Source of the DNA: Apoda limacodes
Lineage: Eukaryota; Arthropoda; Insecta; Lepidoptera; Limacodidae
Direction of reading: 5' to 3'
Assembly (NCBI GenBank): GCA_946406115.1
Contig: OX291542.1
Location: 37,281,321-37,345,320, forward strand
DNA length: 64,000 nucleotides
Below the pieces are notes generated by a model, which did no database searches, had not been told where the DNA came from, and saw nothing but the letters and a program-made list of their open reading frames with translations. The position numbers and the translations under genes are program-made. The first letter of the stretch is position 1. Each line of letters starts with the position of its first letter. This document shows positions 22,701 through 29,719 of the stretch, in pieces.

Positions 22701-23783
22701 AAGTGATGGCATACCCAAACGAGTTTTAGTTTAGTTAGTAAGTTAGCAAGAATTTGATTAATTTTGTTACAGTCCTGCGTACACTTTTTGACATGAAGAA
22801 AATAAATGTTATAGTTATTAAGTGGATTTGATAATATTAGAATAATTTGGCTATTGAAACAGTAAGAAAAAAAAAATCTGACTGCACACTTTTGATACGG
22901 TATGCCATAGCCTTAGATAAGGCGGAAGTAAAGATTTGCAAAAAAAAAAATCCCCCCTCTGCCTCCTTAAGGCCCCCTTAAGGTGGGGGGAGGGGCAGTA
23001 AGTTGGAGCAAACTCTCCAAACCCCCTTTCTTACATTTTACCATACCATTAAGGAAATAGATATAATAAATGGAGTACTTGGGTAAAAACCTTTAAAGAT
23101 CCATATCTCCAACACTATAAATTTTCATGAGCGGGGACTAGTAGGGGGAATACTCCTTCCCCTTACCCCTCCCCACCTCAACCTCCTCCACAGGGGGCCT
23201 TATTCTAAAGTTTTTTTCATCAAAATATATGGTAATGGGGACACCGCAAAATTTCATACAAAAATTAGAAAATATTATTTTTTTCAGCACACCCATTTGT
23301 ACACCCTTGCCATAACCAAATCAAGCTAAAAAACGTGAAAATTTTCGAAGTCCGGTTGTTTTTCCTTGCGCCCCCTTTTAGTTACTCTGACCCCATTTTC
23401 ATACACCTTACCATATATTTTGCAATTAGTTTTTTTTGAATAATATTTACTTAAATTGAATTTTATAAATGGATTTATTATATTATTATAGGTATATTGG
23501 TATATTAAAGTTTATTCTGTTTTGAGTAATTGGTTTATGTACAACAAAGATTAAGGTTATTAATTACAAGAATACTAAAACCTACTTACATTATTAATAA
23601 AAAGTATGTACTTACATTAGACAAGTTAGTAATACCAAGAACGAAACATATAGAATCTAGGATGTTTGACTTTCCTGTGCCATTCAACCCGGTGATAGCG
23701 TTAAATTCGGGATCAAAGCCGGTGATTTCCACACGATTGCCGTAGGATTTAAACCCATCCAACACAATCGATTTTATAAACAT
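1544..23783 (-). CDS. SMC2: SMC2, condensin ATPase subunit (5' part, 7 exons, gene continues past left edge)
   Basis: Joined exons are 23616-23783, 17677-17826, 17386-17547, 17153-17263, 14967-15088, 10806-10962 and 1544-1735 on the minus strand, giving 354 residues with every junction in phase. SMC2 pairs with SMC4 as the ATPase core of condensin and compacts chromosomes in the nucleus. The N-terminal ATPase head is clear: the Walker A loop GLNGTGKSN covers residues 32-40, the Q-loop region lies around [10 protein letters not shown], and [10 protein letters not shown] follows. From about residue 185 the protein turns into the first coiled-coil arm ([12 protein letters not shown], then long K/E/L stretches). 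Family members are about 1,180-1,200 residues, so roughly 30% is here; hinge, second arm, signature motif and Walker B must lie to the left. The introns are 9.1, 4.0, 2.1 and 5.8 kb plus two short ones of 122 and 129 bp. The family call rests on remembered SMC2 sequence, not a search. Confidence 0.96.
1736..3190. other. SMC2 intron 6, left part, unclassified repeat-like DNA
   Basis: No supported gene. Between 1890 and 2400 the phrase CTAAAAATATACCACAC/ACAGTGTGGTATATTTTTAG appears in both orientations (about 2135-2152 and 2350-2371), suggesting a decayed inverted-repeat element. The segment 2880-3190 has a CCCCGGTGGTGACC stretch and may be the 5' leader of the RTE element that follows, but nothing proves it. 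Confidence 0.35.
3191..5702 (+). mobile_element. RTE-type LINE, nearly full coding span, heavily mutated
   Basis: The plus strand encodes, with several frame breaks, an apurinic-type endonuclease followed by reverse transcriptase. Endonuclease marks are [10 protein letters not shown] near 3230, [10 protein letters not shown] at 3487-3516 and NEIDYIF near 3595. Reverse transcriptase marks are [14 protein letters not shown] near 4325, [13 protein letters not shown] near 4510, AGFRREF near 4612 and [11 protein letters not shown] near 4980. The C-terminal end reads RPYRRWSDDI and [10 protein letters not shown] just before an A-rich tail at 5691-5702. Endonuclease, reverse transcriptase and the short WKxLEEAF ending together fit the RTE clade. 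It cannot be active. It sits in SMC2 intron 6, antisense to the gene. Confidence 0.88.
5850..6195 (+). mobile_element. LINE-A 3' fragment (CR1/Jockey-like)
   Basis: This encodes the C-terminal part of the LINE-A reverse-transcriptase protein, with the diagnostic [15 protein letters not shown] and [17 protein letters not shown]. It is truncated at both ends: it stops in FLKGRQRAR before the usual 3' untranslated tail. An extra GGGAGGCAGG stretch interrupts it near 5902. Confidence 0.85.
6196..6780. other. AT-rich stretch, possibly the 3' internal end of an LTR element
   Basis: No coding sequence is visible. The last bases before the LTR (AGAAGAGAGTAT) are purine-rich, resembling a weak polypurine tract. 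Confidence 0.3.
6781..7148 (+). mobile_element. LTR of a Gypsy-type retrotransposon
   Basis: A 368-bp segment starts TGTAATTATT and ends CGTTACA, with perfect 5-bp terminal inverted repeats (TGTAA/TTACA). It contains TTAATAAAATA near 7060 as a polyadenylation signal. It is followed after one base by TGGTGACCCCGAA, a typical primer-binding-site sequence. No second LTR of this family is in the window, and coding sequence does not follow, so the element is a remnant. Confidence 0.68.
7150..7162 (+). promoter_or_regulatory. Primer-binding site of the LTR element
   Basis: TGGTGACCCCGAA lies one base after the LTR end and starts with the TGG expected of pairing to a tRNA 3' CCA. Its first eight bases match the primer-binding site of the Gypsy element at the right edge of the window. 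Confidence 0.6.
7163..8949. other. SMC2 intron 6, degenerate repeat DNA
   Basis: This could be the remains of the internal region of the LTR element. Short frames such as the one opening with ATG at 7815 ([20 protein letters not shown]) might be gag leftovers but cannot be confirmed. GCACTCCGGGAGTGCCGG near 7344 is a small perfect hairpin. The minus-strand frame at 8641-9036 has no recognisable motif. Confidence 0.3.
8950..9090 (+). mobile_element. 3' tail of a LINE, probably RTE-like
   Basis: GCCGATGGCCGCAGGCGGC, then GGACCGGCCGTTGTG and GGGAGGCCTACGTTCAGCAG resemble a tail common on RTE-type LINEs in Lepidoptera, which often ends GGAGGCCTATGTCCAGCAGTGG. The usual TGA-repeat end is replaced by CGACGACC. 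Confidence 0.55.
9277..10035 (+). other. GC-rich retroelement-like fragment with A-rich tail
   Basis: A 126-codon open frame (9277-9657) is proline/arginine-rich ([18 protein letters not shown]) and far more GC-rich than its surroundings. It is followed by ordinary AT-rich sequence ending in an ATAAAA-type microsatellite at about 10010-10035, which looks like a LINE 3' end. I recall this peptide type as repetitive in moth genomes but cannot place its family. Confidence 0.35.
10036..10805. other. SMC2 intron 6, right end, nothing recognised
   Basis: No gene or repeat I can name. A short inverted pair, CCCTGACTCACC/CAGGGTCAGGGTGAG, is present near 10690-10735. Confidence 0.35.
10806..10962 (-). 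CDS. SMC2: SMC2 exon 6 (coiled coil)
   Basis: The first base completes a lysine codon split from exon 5, and 52 further codons follow, from [11 protein letters not shown] to KKLDE. The content is almost purely K/E/D/A with heptad-like spacing, as expected of the first coiled-coil arm. The acceptor is TTTAG and the donor is GTGCCT, a non-optimal donor, so the right boundary is slightly less certain than the others. Confidence 0.92.
10963..11857. other. SMC2 intron 5, left part, no recognisable feature
   Basis: AT-rich with scattered short open frames and no domain signature, splice-flanked coding or clear repeat boundary. Confidence 0.35.
11858..12520 (+). repeat. GGGTTCCGTACC-family interspersed repeat, copy 1
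   Basis: The unit runs from GGGTTCCGTACC (11911) through AAAACGGAACCC, GTCCGTCCGTCTGTC, two related 120-bp blocks starting AAAAGATACAGCCG, to GGAACCCTCGGAGGGCGAG and CAGACTCGCACTTGGCCGG. This is a very common repeat of lepidopteran genomes. Its class is not obvious from this copy: it has a palindromic GCGAGxCxGACTCGC hairpin near the 3' end but no coding capacity. Confidence 0.75.
12565..12825 (-). repeat. Inverted copy of 11858-12117 (GGGTTCCGTACC family)
   Basis: This is the reverse complement of the first 260 bp of the preceding repeat, including its non-repeat flank AAAAACCTTTGTACTTTG. I count only a few mismatches (for example AAAAACACG versus GAAACGCG, plus an A-run difference). Because even flanking sequence is copied, this is a local inverted duplication and not a second transposition event. 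Confidence 0.85.
12820..12938 (+). repeat. Direct duplication of 12442-12560
   Basis: 119 bp, from TTTTTAATAATATACAACAT through CTTGGCCGG to CACTTGTAGGCGA, occur identically at 12442-12560 and 12820-12938, flanking the inverted arm. Confidence 0.88.
12939..14274. other. SMC2 intron 5, middle, unclassified
   Basis: No gene is supported. There is a G-run (GGGGGGGGCG) near 14118 and poly-T tracts near 14220 and 14260. Some segments have the uneven GC typical of old repeats, but I cannot assign them. Confidence 0.35.
14275..14512 (-). mobile_element. tRNA-derived SINE
   Basis: Read on the minus strand, the element carries an A-box-like TAGTTGGTAGTGTGG (plus coordinates 14478-14492). About 39 bp later comes a B-box-like GGTTTGATTTAC (14442-14453), followed by GGACAAACATTTGTGTTTG and GTCTGGGTGT, then an AT-rich tail. 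That order is the layout of the common lepidopteran tRNA-like SINEs. The B box has lost the consensus CG, so transcription by Pol III is doubtful. It sits in SMC2 intron 5 in the same orientation as the gene. Confidence 0.7.
14513..14966. other. SMC2 intron 5, right end, nothing recognised
   Basis: AT-rich with a TTAGTTAGTTAGTTAG micro-repeat near 14870. No coding or repeat signature. Confidence 0.35.
14967..15088 (-). CDS. SMC2: SMC2 exon 5 (coiled coil)
   Basis: This exon encodes residues 198-237 and two bases of the next codon: [20 protein letters not shown], then ...TRLYVAW. The acceptor is TTATAG and the donor GTTAGT, leaving phase 2. Its 122 bp plus the 157 bp of exon 6 make exactly 93 codons, which confirms the pair. 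The exon is too short and too interrupted to show up as a long open frame. Confidence 0.93.
15484..15668 (-). mobile_element. LINE-A 3' end fragment
   Basis: The reverse complement contains the LINE-A 3' tail: GAATGAGCTCCCTGCCAAG-like sequence, the GGTCGGCAACGCGC-like stretch and GGTGACCGCTTACCATCA. It is only the last 180 bp and lacks a long A tail. Confidence 0.85.
15669..16604. other. SMC2 intron 4, left part, with CA microsatellite
   Basis: A (CA)n run passing into CGCACGCACGCG lies at about 15934-15963. The segment 15980-16330 has raised GC and looks like an old repeat, but no family is recognised. Confidence 0.45.
16605..17144 (+). mobile_element. 3' end of a Jockey-like LINE
   Basis: A C-terminal reverse-transcriptase tail is encoded ([19 protein letters not shown]), followed by 3' untranslated sequence with CCAAAGGTTGTCTGGAAGAG and ATCGCTCATTAGCGGTAAG. 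It ends in a TTATTATTATT microsatellite at 17144. This tail sequence recurs widely in moth and butterfly LINEs. The insertion lies antisense to SMC2 and stops 8 nt from the exon 4 donor. Confidence 0.82.
17153..17263 (-). CDS. SMC2: SMC2 exon 4
   Basis: This exon encodes 37 residues (161-197), [20 protein letters not shown] ... KLRELND. The acceptor is CTACAG-type (CTGTAG on the coding strand) and the donor is GTTGGT, phase 0. The donor is weak and lies only 8 nt from the end of a LINE tail at 17144. Confidence 0.95.
17386..17547 (-). CDS. SMC2: SMC2 exon 3
   Basis: This exon encodes 54 residues (107-160), [16 protein letters not shown] ... [13 protein letters not shown]. It is bounded by acceptor TTGCAG and donor GTCAGT, phase 0 on both sides. 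It holds the [13 protein letters not shown] segment, the Q-loop glutamine region of the SMC head. It is separated from exon 2 by only 129 bp. Confidence 0.97.
17677..17826 (-). CDS. SMC2: SMC2 exon 2
   Basis: This exon encodes 50 residues (57-106), starting [15 protein letters not shown] and ending EEITVTRQ. It is bounded by acceptor CTAG and donor GTAATT, both phase 0. It continues the ATPase head directly from exon 1 and matches the family without gaps as far as I can recall it. Confidence 0.96.
17827..18541. other. SMC2 intron 1, left end, unclassified
   Basis: A CpG-rich patch (CGTGACTCGGCTACGCCTCGGCCC, 18355-18430) stands out in AT-rich DNA and resembles the core of an old repeat. Nothing coding. 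Confidence 0.35.
18542..19893 (-). repeat. GGGTTCCGTACC-family repeat split by a LINE-A insertion
   Basis: Left of the LINE the minus strand reads through AGCTTGATTTTTTTACAGCTTCAAGGGACC-like sequence. Right of it comes TTTACGCGTTCCTGAGATAG, AGGGTCTTGACAGACAG and GAGGTATGGAACCCT. These two pieces are adjacent in the intact copy at 12600-12780, so the LINE entered this older repeat. Confidence 0.8.
18586..19760 (-). mobile_element. LINE-A copy (CR1/Jockey-like), 5' truncated
   Basis: This 1.17-kb copy retains a poly-A tail (poly-T at 18586-18602), the 3' untranslated region and the C-terminal half of the reverse transcriptase. It opens inside [19 protein letters not shown], carries [13 protein letters not shown] and the catalytic [10 protein letters not shown], and ends with [16 protein letters not shown]. 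One frameshift near 19320 splits it into two frames. It is the most complete LINE-A reverse-transcriptase part in the window. The family reads as a non-LTR retrotransposon of the CR1/Jockey group, which lacks RNase H. Confidence 0.9.
19894..20120. repeat. Two diverged copies of a ~120-bp unit
   Basis: AAAACGCAACCCCATCGAGTTTGG (19894) and AAAACGCAAACCTATCGAGTTTGG (20011) each lead to TGATATTCAGGGTSTGATGA after about 90 bp. The two units are in tandem, about 118 bp apart. Confidence 0.7.
20121..21910. other. SMC2 intron 1, unclassified
   Basis: The phrases TCAAGATGGCGGAT (20187) and TCAAGATGGTGGAT (20320) repeat about 130 bp apart, suggesting another tandem or degenerate repeat. GAGTGAGTGAGCGAG simple sequence lies near 20475. 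No coding sequence is supported. Confidence 0.4.
21911..22140 (+). mobile_element. Gypsy-type RNase H fragment
   Basis: The plus strand reads NDHKP, then [20 protein letters not shown] and [14 protein letters not shown]. This is the end of the Gypsy RNase H domain, canonically TDHKPL ... RLQRWxLxLxxYxFxIxYRPGKxNxxADxLSR. A stop interrupts it after HKP. Only this piece is present. Confidence 0.75.
22243..22675. repeat. 430-bp repeat of unknown class, copy 1
   Basis: It begins TATAGACCGGGAGACAGTGACA and contains ATGATGGTCATAGCGCTGG, CGGCCCAATCGCGTGGGC, AGTCGAACGTGTCGG and TTTGTTCCACAAAAA. It ends GCAAGGGAGTT followed by a T run. The same sequence, about 85-90% alike by eye, recurs at 48997-49435. 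It has no open frame. Confidence 0.75.
22676..23615. other. SMC2 intron 1 beside exon 1, no gene
   Basis: Contains a small perfect palindromic stretch (CCTTAAGGCCCCCTTAAGG near 22971) flanked by C and G runs, and similar G/C-run blocks near 23160. These look like an old repeat related in style to the doublet at 31604/31848, but no boundary is clear. Confidence 0.35.
23616..23783 (-). CDS. SMC2: SMC2 exon 1 (start codon, Walker A)
   Basis: This exon encodes residues 1-56, beginning [15 protein letters not shown], the standard opening of SMC2 proteins, which supports ATG at 23783 as the start. Walker A lies at residues 32-40. The exon ends ...LSN and is followed by the donor GTAAGT in phase 0. 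No acceptor-like AG sits immediately upstream of the ATG, so coding begins in this exon. Confidence 0.96.
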
Positions 23784-23899
23784 TTGGAAGAAAAATACAT
23801 TACTCTACATAGGAGACGAATATTAAACATATATTTACAGAAAACAAGCGGGAAAACTGTTGAATGAATGGAAGCTTCAAAATTTTGTCATCTTTTTAT

Positions 23900-24800
23900 A
23901 ATTTTTTTTTTAATTTATTGAAAAAGGCTTGGCAACAAAACCATGAGCCTGGCTATATATAATAAATAATAGACATTAACATAAAAAAGTATGAAAAGTA
24001 AATCTATAAAGTTAACAAACATTATACATTTAAAATAATAATTAGTTCCAGTTTTTACTCAGAAATCTTTTCTCATTTATCTGTACAATCCAATAATGCT
24101 AAATGTATTGATTGAATGATTAAAATATTCAAATTATGAACAATCTTATATCCTACCTACAGTATTTAGTAACAATAAACTTATAGATAGCAGGGTAAAG
24201 AATAAAACATTTTAAAGATTGGTTGGTAAATTGCTTTGTAATAAACCTTGACTAATACTAATAATAAGTAAACGTTGTAATGAGAATTTTGGGTACACAA
24301 TAGGACAGAAAATCTACAGTAGCCAATTCTAAGTCTACACTATGTGGAAATGAAATGTCTAGAAGGAAAGGTTTTATATTTTTCGAAACAAGTTCTAGTT
24401 GAAAGTGTTGGATTTATTTCTGCAACCCATTATTAGCCTTTAAGATCACAGCTAGTATTAAGGTATTGGGTACAACGCCTGATCATATTCTTCTTTATAA
24501 CTGTTATTAAATCTGTGTAAGGAACAGAGCAATTACAATTACTGGTATTATTTAAAAACTTGGCTAGTGAATCAACGAGTTCGTTACTTAAGATGCCCGA
24601 ATCTCTGAATTCCCAGCAGAACTCTATTACTATATTAAGTTTAGACAATTTAAGGACTAGCTTTCTCAGTTCATAAATTAAGTAATTAGTTGTAGCTTTA
24701 ATATTTTTATTTGAAAGAGCTTAAAGTGCTCATTGAATCAGATAAAATTAAAAATTTAGAATTATGAGGGTGCTTATCTAGATTCGAAATTAAATATTTA
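23900..24800 (-). mobile_element. LINE 3' remnant with RNase H domain
   Basis: On the minus strand an RNase H fold is partly readable: FLILSDSMSTLSSF near 24740 and GILSNELVDSLAKFL near 24570, with stops between. RNase H in a LINE points to the I/R1/LOA-type groups. The 3' end is a poly-T tract near 23900 on the plus strand. It lies about 120 bp upstream of the SMC2 start codon. Confidence 0.7.
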
Positions 24801-24897
24801 ACAGCTAGGTATTTTCAAGCAGCTCAACTTAATAAATAGAAAAATAATTAGTGCAAGTATAGACAAGACCTATTTTGATATCAGCATCATAGAACGC

Positions 24898-25236
24898 TGT
24901 TTTATACCGTTGCTATCAGAACAGCTTACGCAAGGAAAATCGGACCGCAACCTACCACAGACCACATATACACATAAAGTACACTCGCAAATTATTAACC
25001 TAAGACAATATGTTATGTTTTTTGTGATTTGTAATTGTACGCTTTTAAGATTTCTAGTATTGCGTTGTAAAAAACATTATATAAAAAGTGCTGTGCCAGT
25101 GATACAACAGGAAACTGTCGGACTACCACACAATACAAGAGAAATTAACCTTTATGTATTTCTTTGTACTCTAAAGTTTAAGATATAATTTAGGGCTTCC
25201 TTCGATCCCCTTAGAAGACTTTAGGACAGACAGACG
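24898..25236 (+). repeat. 5' LTR of the BEL/Pao element
   Basis: It starts TGTTTTATACCG and shares TATTGCGTTGTAAAAAACAT, AAAAGTGCTGTGCCAGTGAT and CCCCTTAGAAGAC with the 3' LTR. A TGGTCCAAGCAC primer-binding-like sequence follows at 25237. The exact end is uncertain by a few bases because of an ACAG micro-repeat. Confidence 0.8.
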
Positions 25237-27071
25237 TGGTCCAAGCACGTACAACAAGAGTACAAATTGAGATAAGTCACATTGTAAAACAAGTTTGTCA
25301 GCCAGAGCGAGGTTAACTACATACATTTTACTTATCTCTGTACAATTGTTACCTACCTACATCTCATAATTGTTCTTCTTCTTGATTTTGATTTTTTTTT
25401 GGCACTTTTCCAACCCAGAGTAATTTCATAAACAGGTTCAATAGTCATGTCATATCCACGAGCGTAAGCGAAGGGTGATTTATAAGCACCGCTGTATGAT
25501 GTGTTTGGAGTCGGGGCATATGATGCCTGGTTGTGGTGCACCCCGATGCACCGATTGTGGGGATCGTCACCACTTAAAGTAAAAAAATTACAACAGGGGT
25601 CGTAGTTCGCGGGTTGTGGAGAGTGGCCCTTCACCTCGCTGTCTCCCCTCTTCACCTCGTGCTTAGCCTACCTCAAGTGGGTCGCCTTCGAATTCGAGCG
25701 CCTTTGACCCCTCCTTAGTTGCCTACGGGTGGAGGCCCTTCAGCCCCTTCTCCTCCTAGTATGCGAAAAAAGTTTTTCGCCCCCCCTGAGGATTTGGTAG
25801 CCTCAAGGTCTTAGAGGTCAGGTTTCTATTGTTATTTCTCCCCTCCATTATATGCTTCTTCGTTGCACTATTTCAGCCATGGTGATAGATGATATCTTGG
25901 GTAATCATCCCCAAGTTTTGCTTACACCGGAAATTACTAAGTTGACAACGGGCTGGCGTTGGCTGATCCTGATTTACATCTTACCAGTTCGGTGGATCTA
26001 CTCCTCGGTGCCGATTTTCTGGGTTGATGCAACTTAGGACCGGCTAAGCTTCTTCAGGCCGGTGGGTTAGTGGCACTTCCTACAGATTTTGGTCATGCCA
26101 TAATGAGCCCAGCACTTCTAATTTGTGCCCCTCTTCTGACTGACCCGGTCTGGCACCTCGGTATGTCCCTTGCTGATGCAGTTCATGGCTTTTGGGAAGT
26201 AGAAGAGCCTCCTGCAATTCCTAGGTCTGACACGGCTGCTGAGTAGTGCGAGGCTGTTTTTGTGAATAATACCGGTGTGAATGCTCGACTGGTCAATTCT
26301 TCACTTGGATGCCCTTCTTGCCGAACCGACCTGCCCTCAGCCACTCCAGGATGCTAGCCGAAAACGGTTAATTTTCAATGATTCGGCTCCTAGTTCAAAG
26401 AGAAGATTTAACGATTTGTCAACAACGCCTGTCGACCTTCGGTTCGGGATTCTGAACTGTTCTTATCGCCATCAGAAAGTGAACAAGCACTCGATATCTT
26501 AGTGCGAATGTACAACGAGAGCACTATGGTACTTTGATAGGGGATCTTCAAATTGGTCACTACAAGAATATGGGAGCTTAGGCAAGATTTAACCCATTTC
26601 TCGATGATCGCAGACTCATTCGTCATGCAAACTTGACTTATGGAGCTCGGAATCCGTTACTTTTGCGTAACGATAGTCACTCAAACTTGCTGTTGCTCCA
26701 GGATAGCCATTTGAGAAACTCTCCTGCGGGACTCAGCGGTCTCCTTACCATACTCCAGCGAGAGTTAGTTAGCACTTCTAAGTTCTTTAAGTGTATGCCC
26801 TTTTTTAGGCTCAAGGCAACTTTGACTTAGCCACAAACGGGCGATTTTCCTCTTGATCGAGTAAACCCCGCTTACGTTTTTTCTAATGTTGGAACGGAAT
26901 GTGCCCTTTTATCATTATGACTTTAACATTAAAGTTTCTTCGGCAAACGCTGAATCATAGGCCCATTTGTTGCTACGAATTTGTAACAATTTCTAATTGT
27001 TAATAATGTTAACTTATTTTATTTTTTATCTTCTTTGAGTATTAGAGTTAATGATCGAAATGTATTTTTTA

Positions 27072-27399
27072 GGGTTCCGTACCCAAAAAGTTATTAGCGG
27101 AACCCTATTACTAAGACTTCGCTGTCCGTCCGTCCGTCTATCACCAGGCTGTATCTCATGAACCGTGATAGTAAGACAGTTGAAATTTTCACAAAAGATG
27201 TATTTCTGTTGCCGCTATAACAACAAATACTAATAAATAGAATAAAATAAATATTTAAGAGGGCTCCCATACAACAAACGTGATTTTTTTGCCCGATTTT
27301 GCTCGATATTGATTAAGGCAACAGGTAGACACTTAAAATATTCACAGAATATTTAGTTATATAGTCACTTTAAATATAAATAATTAAATTAAAATAAAA
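27072..27399 (+). repeat. GGGTTCCGTACC-family repeat, second subfamily, inside the BEL element
   Basis: It opens AGGGTTCCGTACCCAAAAAG and AGCGGAACCCTATTAC, then GTCCGTCCGTCCGTC, CAGGCTGTATCTCATGAACC, GTTGCCGCTATAACAAC and CTCCCATACAACAAACGTG. This is a widespread lepidopteran repeat related to the copy at 11911 only in its first 60 bp. Confidence 0.75.
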
Positions 27400-27620
27400 C
27401 CAGCTTGGACCTTTTGACTCGGTTCAACGACGGTCTGTGAAAATTGTCGACGATCCCAAACTCACTTGCCGTATCGATCTGAGGAGAGTTTTGCCTCCCT
27501 GTGTGTATTCTACCGCTTGTACAATGGGATGTGTTTTAAGGAAATGGTTGAAATTATGCCCACGGCTACTTTTTACCATCGCACTACTCGCCATCGGCAG
27601 GGAATTCATTAAAAAAAAAA
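27400..27620 (+). mobile_element. Short LINE-A fragment ending in an A run
   Basis: The segment matches LINE-A from CCTTTTGACTCGGTTCAACG to GGCAGGGAATTCATT, then passes straight into ten A's at 27611-27620. The other copies continue with CTCACACTTTAG at this point. It is therefore cut at both ends. Confidence 0.75.
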
Positions 27621-28076
27621 ACAAATATCATCCCTTCGGATTGCGGCCCCTACTATTAAGGTGCTGATCGATATCTACGAGAAGTCTACCAGTTCCTTGT
27701 TGCAAATCAGCAGGGCATAGGACATCACCTTTCCCACAAGGGAATCAAGTGGATTTTTGATCCTCCAGCATATTCTTCTCGGGGCGGAATATTCGAAGCG
27801 GTGGCGTAGGTAGCAAAGAAACATCTTAGCCGTGTTGTCGGCGAGACTGTTCTCACCTTTGAGGAGCTTTCTACACTCTTCTGTAAAATTGAGGCGGTGC
27901 TCAACTCGAAGCCCTTCTATCCGATTCTCTAGAGGCGTGGTCGCCTTCGAGTTTTCCCCTGCTTTGCTAAAGTTCTAGTAGGCGACTCGATTCTTACGAG
28001 AGCTGTTGCTACTCTGTCACGATTGCCGATTTCGTGTGAGTGTCTTAGTCAAACCCGATCTGCCTGGGGAGGGGAT

Positions 28077-28418
28077 TGTTTTATACCGTTACTATCAGGA
28101 CCGCCTTACGTACGGAAAATTGGACCACAACCTAGAGCTATTACTCTGTGGTCAGGTTAGTAGCCTCGCAAATTATTAACCCAAGATAATATGTTACAAT
28201 ATTTCCAGTATTGCGTTGTAAAAAACATTACTTTATATAAAAAGTGCTGTGCCAGTGATACAAAAGGAAACTGTCGGATGACCATACAATACAAGAGAAG
28301 GTAACCTTATATTATTTACTGTTTTAAGTTAGATCCTGTTCCTATTTCTATGTCCTCTAATGTTAAAGATATAATTTAGGGCTCCCTTTGGTCCCCTTAG
28401 AAGACATTAGGACAGACG
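28077..28418 (+). repeat. 3' LTR of the BEL/Pao element
   Basis: It starts TGTTTTATACCG directly after the purine run TGGGGAGGGGAT, a plausible polypurine tract. It includes an ATTACTCTGTGGTCAGGTTAG stretch that is missing or altered in the 5' LTR. Confidence 0.8.
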
Positions 28419-29719
28419 TCCATAAAGCAGCTCAGCTTCAGCTTCAAGTTTTTATAGAGACGAAATTTTAGCTGTTTTCGTGTATATTGTCAATTATTTA
28501 TATAGTGTAGCTAAGGTGTCATGCGTAACTTGGCGAAGGTAATTAAATTAAAAGGGTTCATTTGAGGTATTTGGATTTTATTTTATTTTAGGCAAAATGG
28601 ATGAGGTTACAAGTTTAGCTTAGAGCTAGGAAACTTGTACCCAGTACGGAAGCGTGGCGGTGCCTGGCGTCACGGGCTAGCGGTCTTGGCGAGGTGCGGG
28701 ACTCAGTGCTATGTCAGCACAATCGCCATATCATTCCCGACTCTATCTTTTTTTGAAAAGAATAAAGATTGGAGTGAAAAAGCTATGTTGCTATTCAAAG
28801 CAATCCCGCTTTTTCCAAGTCGGCTAAGTCATCGACTGGGCCTTCGCGCGTCACTGGAATGTGCTGCGTCGCTTCATTATGCGCGCGCCTCGCCGTTCTG
28901 CTTACGGCTGCAGTTGTATTTCCCGGCCTTGCAAATGCACTGGGTACAAAATACAAAGATATTATAACTTAAAACTTATAGCTTATTTTAATCTAGGTAA
29001 CTTGCACTCCGTACTTAATTATGCAGAAGGAAACATTTAATTTTGGCACATCATTTAGCACACACAAAAATATTATTTTATACATAATTTAGTAAGACAA
29101 TAAGTTTTTTGATCATTATTTTTTTCTATACAACTTTTTTGGCTATTGCAAAAACAATTTAGGAGACAAAAAACAATGGTTATCTACTTTGTACCACAAT
29201 GCAAGGTTTACGAGTTTATCGATGCTGAAACAAATAGACCCTTTTTATATAGGTAATAGAACAATAGGTAGTTTAACAGTATACAAAAAAATATATAGGC
29301 AAAAATGTTTGAGTTGACTGCGGTTGCTGTGACGCAGTGTGTTCTACTGCTTGGAATACTTACGTTTTATTTTAGGCGAAACTAGTGTTTGTTTTGTTTG
29401 TCTTTGGTGTCGCATCTGCGATGCGTACTTCTCTGTGGATCCAGGATTTTATCCTGCCTCTACAATATTTGTAGAGTAGTTCAACCATTATGACAGTTAG
29501 CAGTACTCTTGTTTACTTTGGGTTTTCCCCATAATTACGTTATTCGAACGTGATTTTACAGTAAATGAAATAATGTGTAAATATGTGGTGTATATATGAA
29601 TAAAATGCTGATAAAAAATGAAGCAATAATAAAATGTTAGTTACACGCTTACTATTTTTTATTATAACCTAGTTACATTGTACATAGTATGTCGGGCAAC
29701 GTCGCAATTCTCAGTACCG
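28419..29719. other. Intergenic, unclassified, possibly LTR sequence of the Gypsy remnant to the right
   Basis: CTAGGAAACTTGTACCCAGTACGG (28626) and CTAGGTAACTTGCACTCCGTAC (28993) are related direct copies 367 bp apart, bounding a GC-richer block with GCGCGCGCCTCGCCG. This may be a small element. No supported gene lies between the two host genes. Confidence 0.35.

Larger units (their letters stand above)
24898..28418 (+). mobile_element. BEL/Pao LTR retrotransposon, decayed, with two LTRs
   Basis: LTRs at 24898-25236 and 28077-28418 are clearly the same sequence, diverged by many substitutions and indels. Between them plus-strand pieces follow the BEL order. The gag zinc knuckle is [20 protein letters not shown] near 25475. 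The aspartic protease region includes LLLRCTISAMVIDD near 25850 and SVDLLLGADFL near 25985. A polymerase start reads LSPSESEQALDILVRMYNES near 26465. An integrase end reads HLSHKGIKWIF, HLSRVVGETVLTFEELSTLF and IEAVLNS near 27735-27905. Most of the reverse transcriptase, RNase H and integrase core are deleted. Two later insertions lie inside (27072-27620). The LTR divergence implies an old insertion. Confidence 0.85.

Noticed and set aside
25353..25655. 100-codon minus-strand frame inside the BEL element
   Set aside because: The plus strand of the same bases encodes the BEL gag zinc knuckle, so this is its antisense shadow.
28635..28967. 110-codon frame in the intergenic gap
   Set aside because: No domain and no splice or promoter context; GC-rich repeat-like DNA gives long chance frames.
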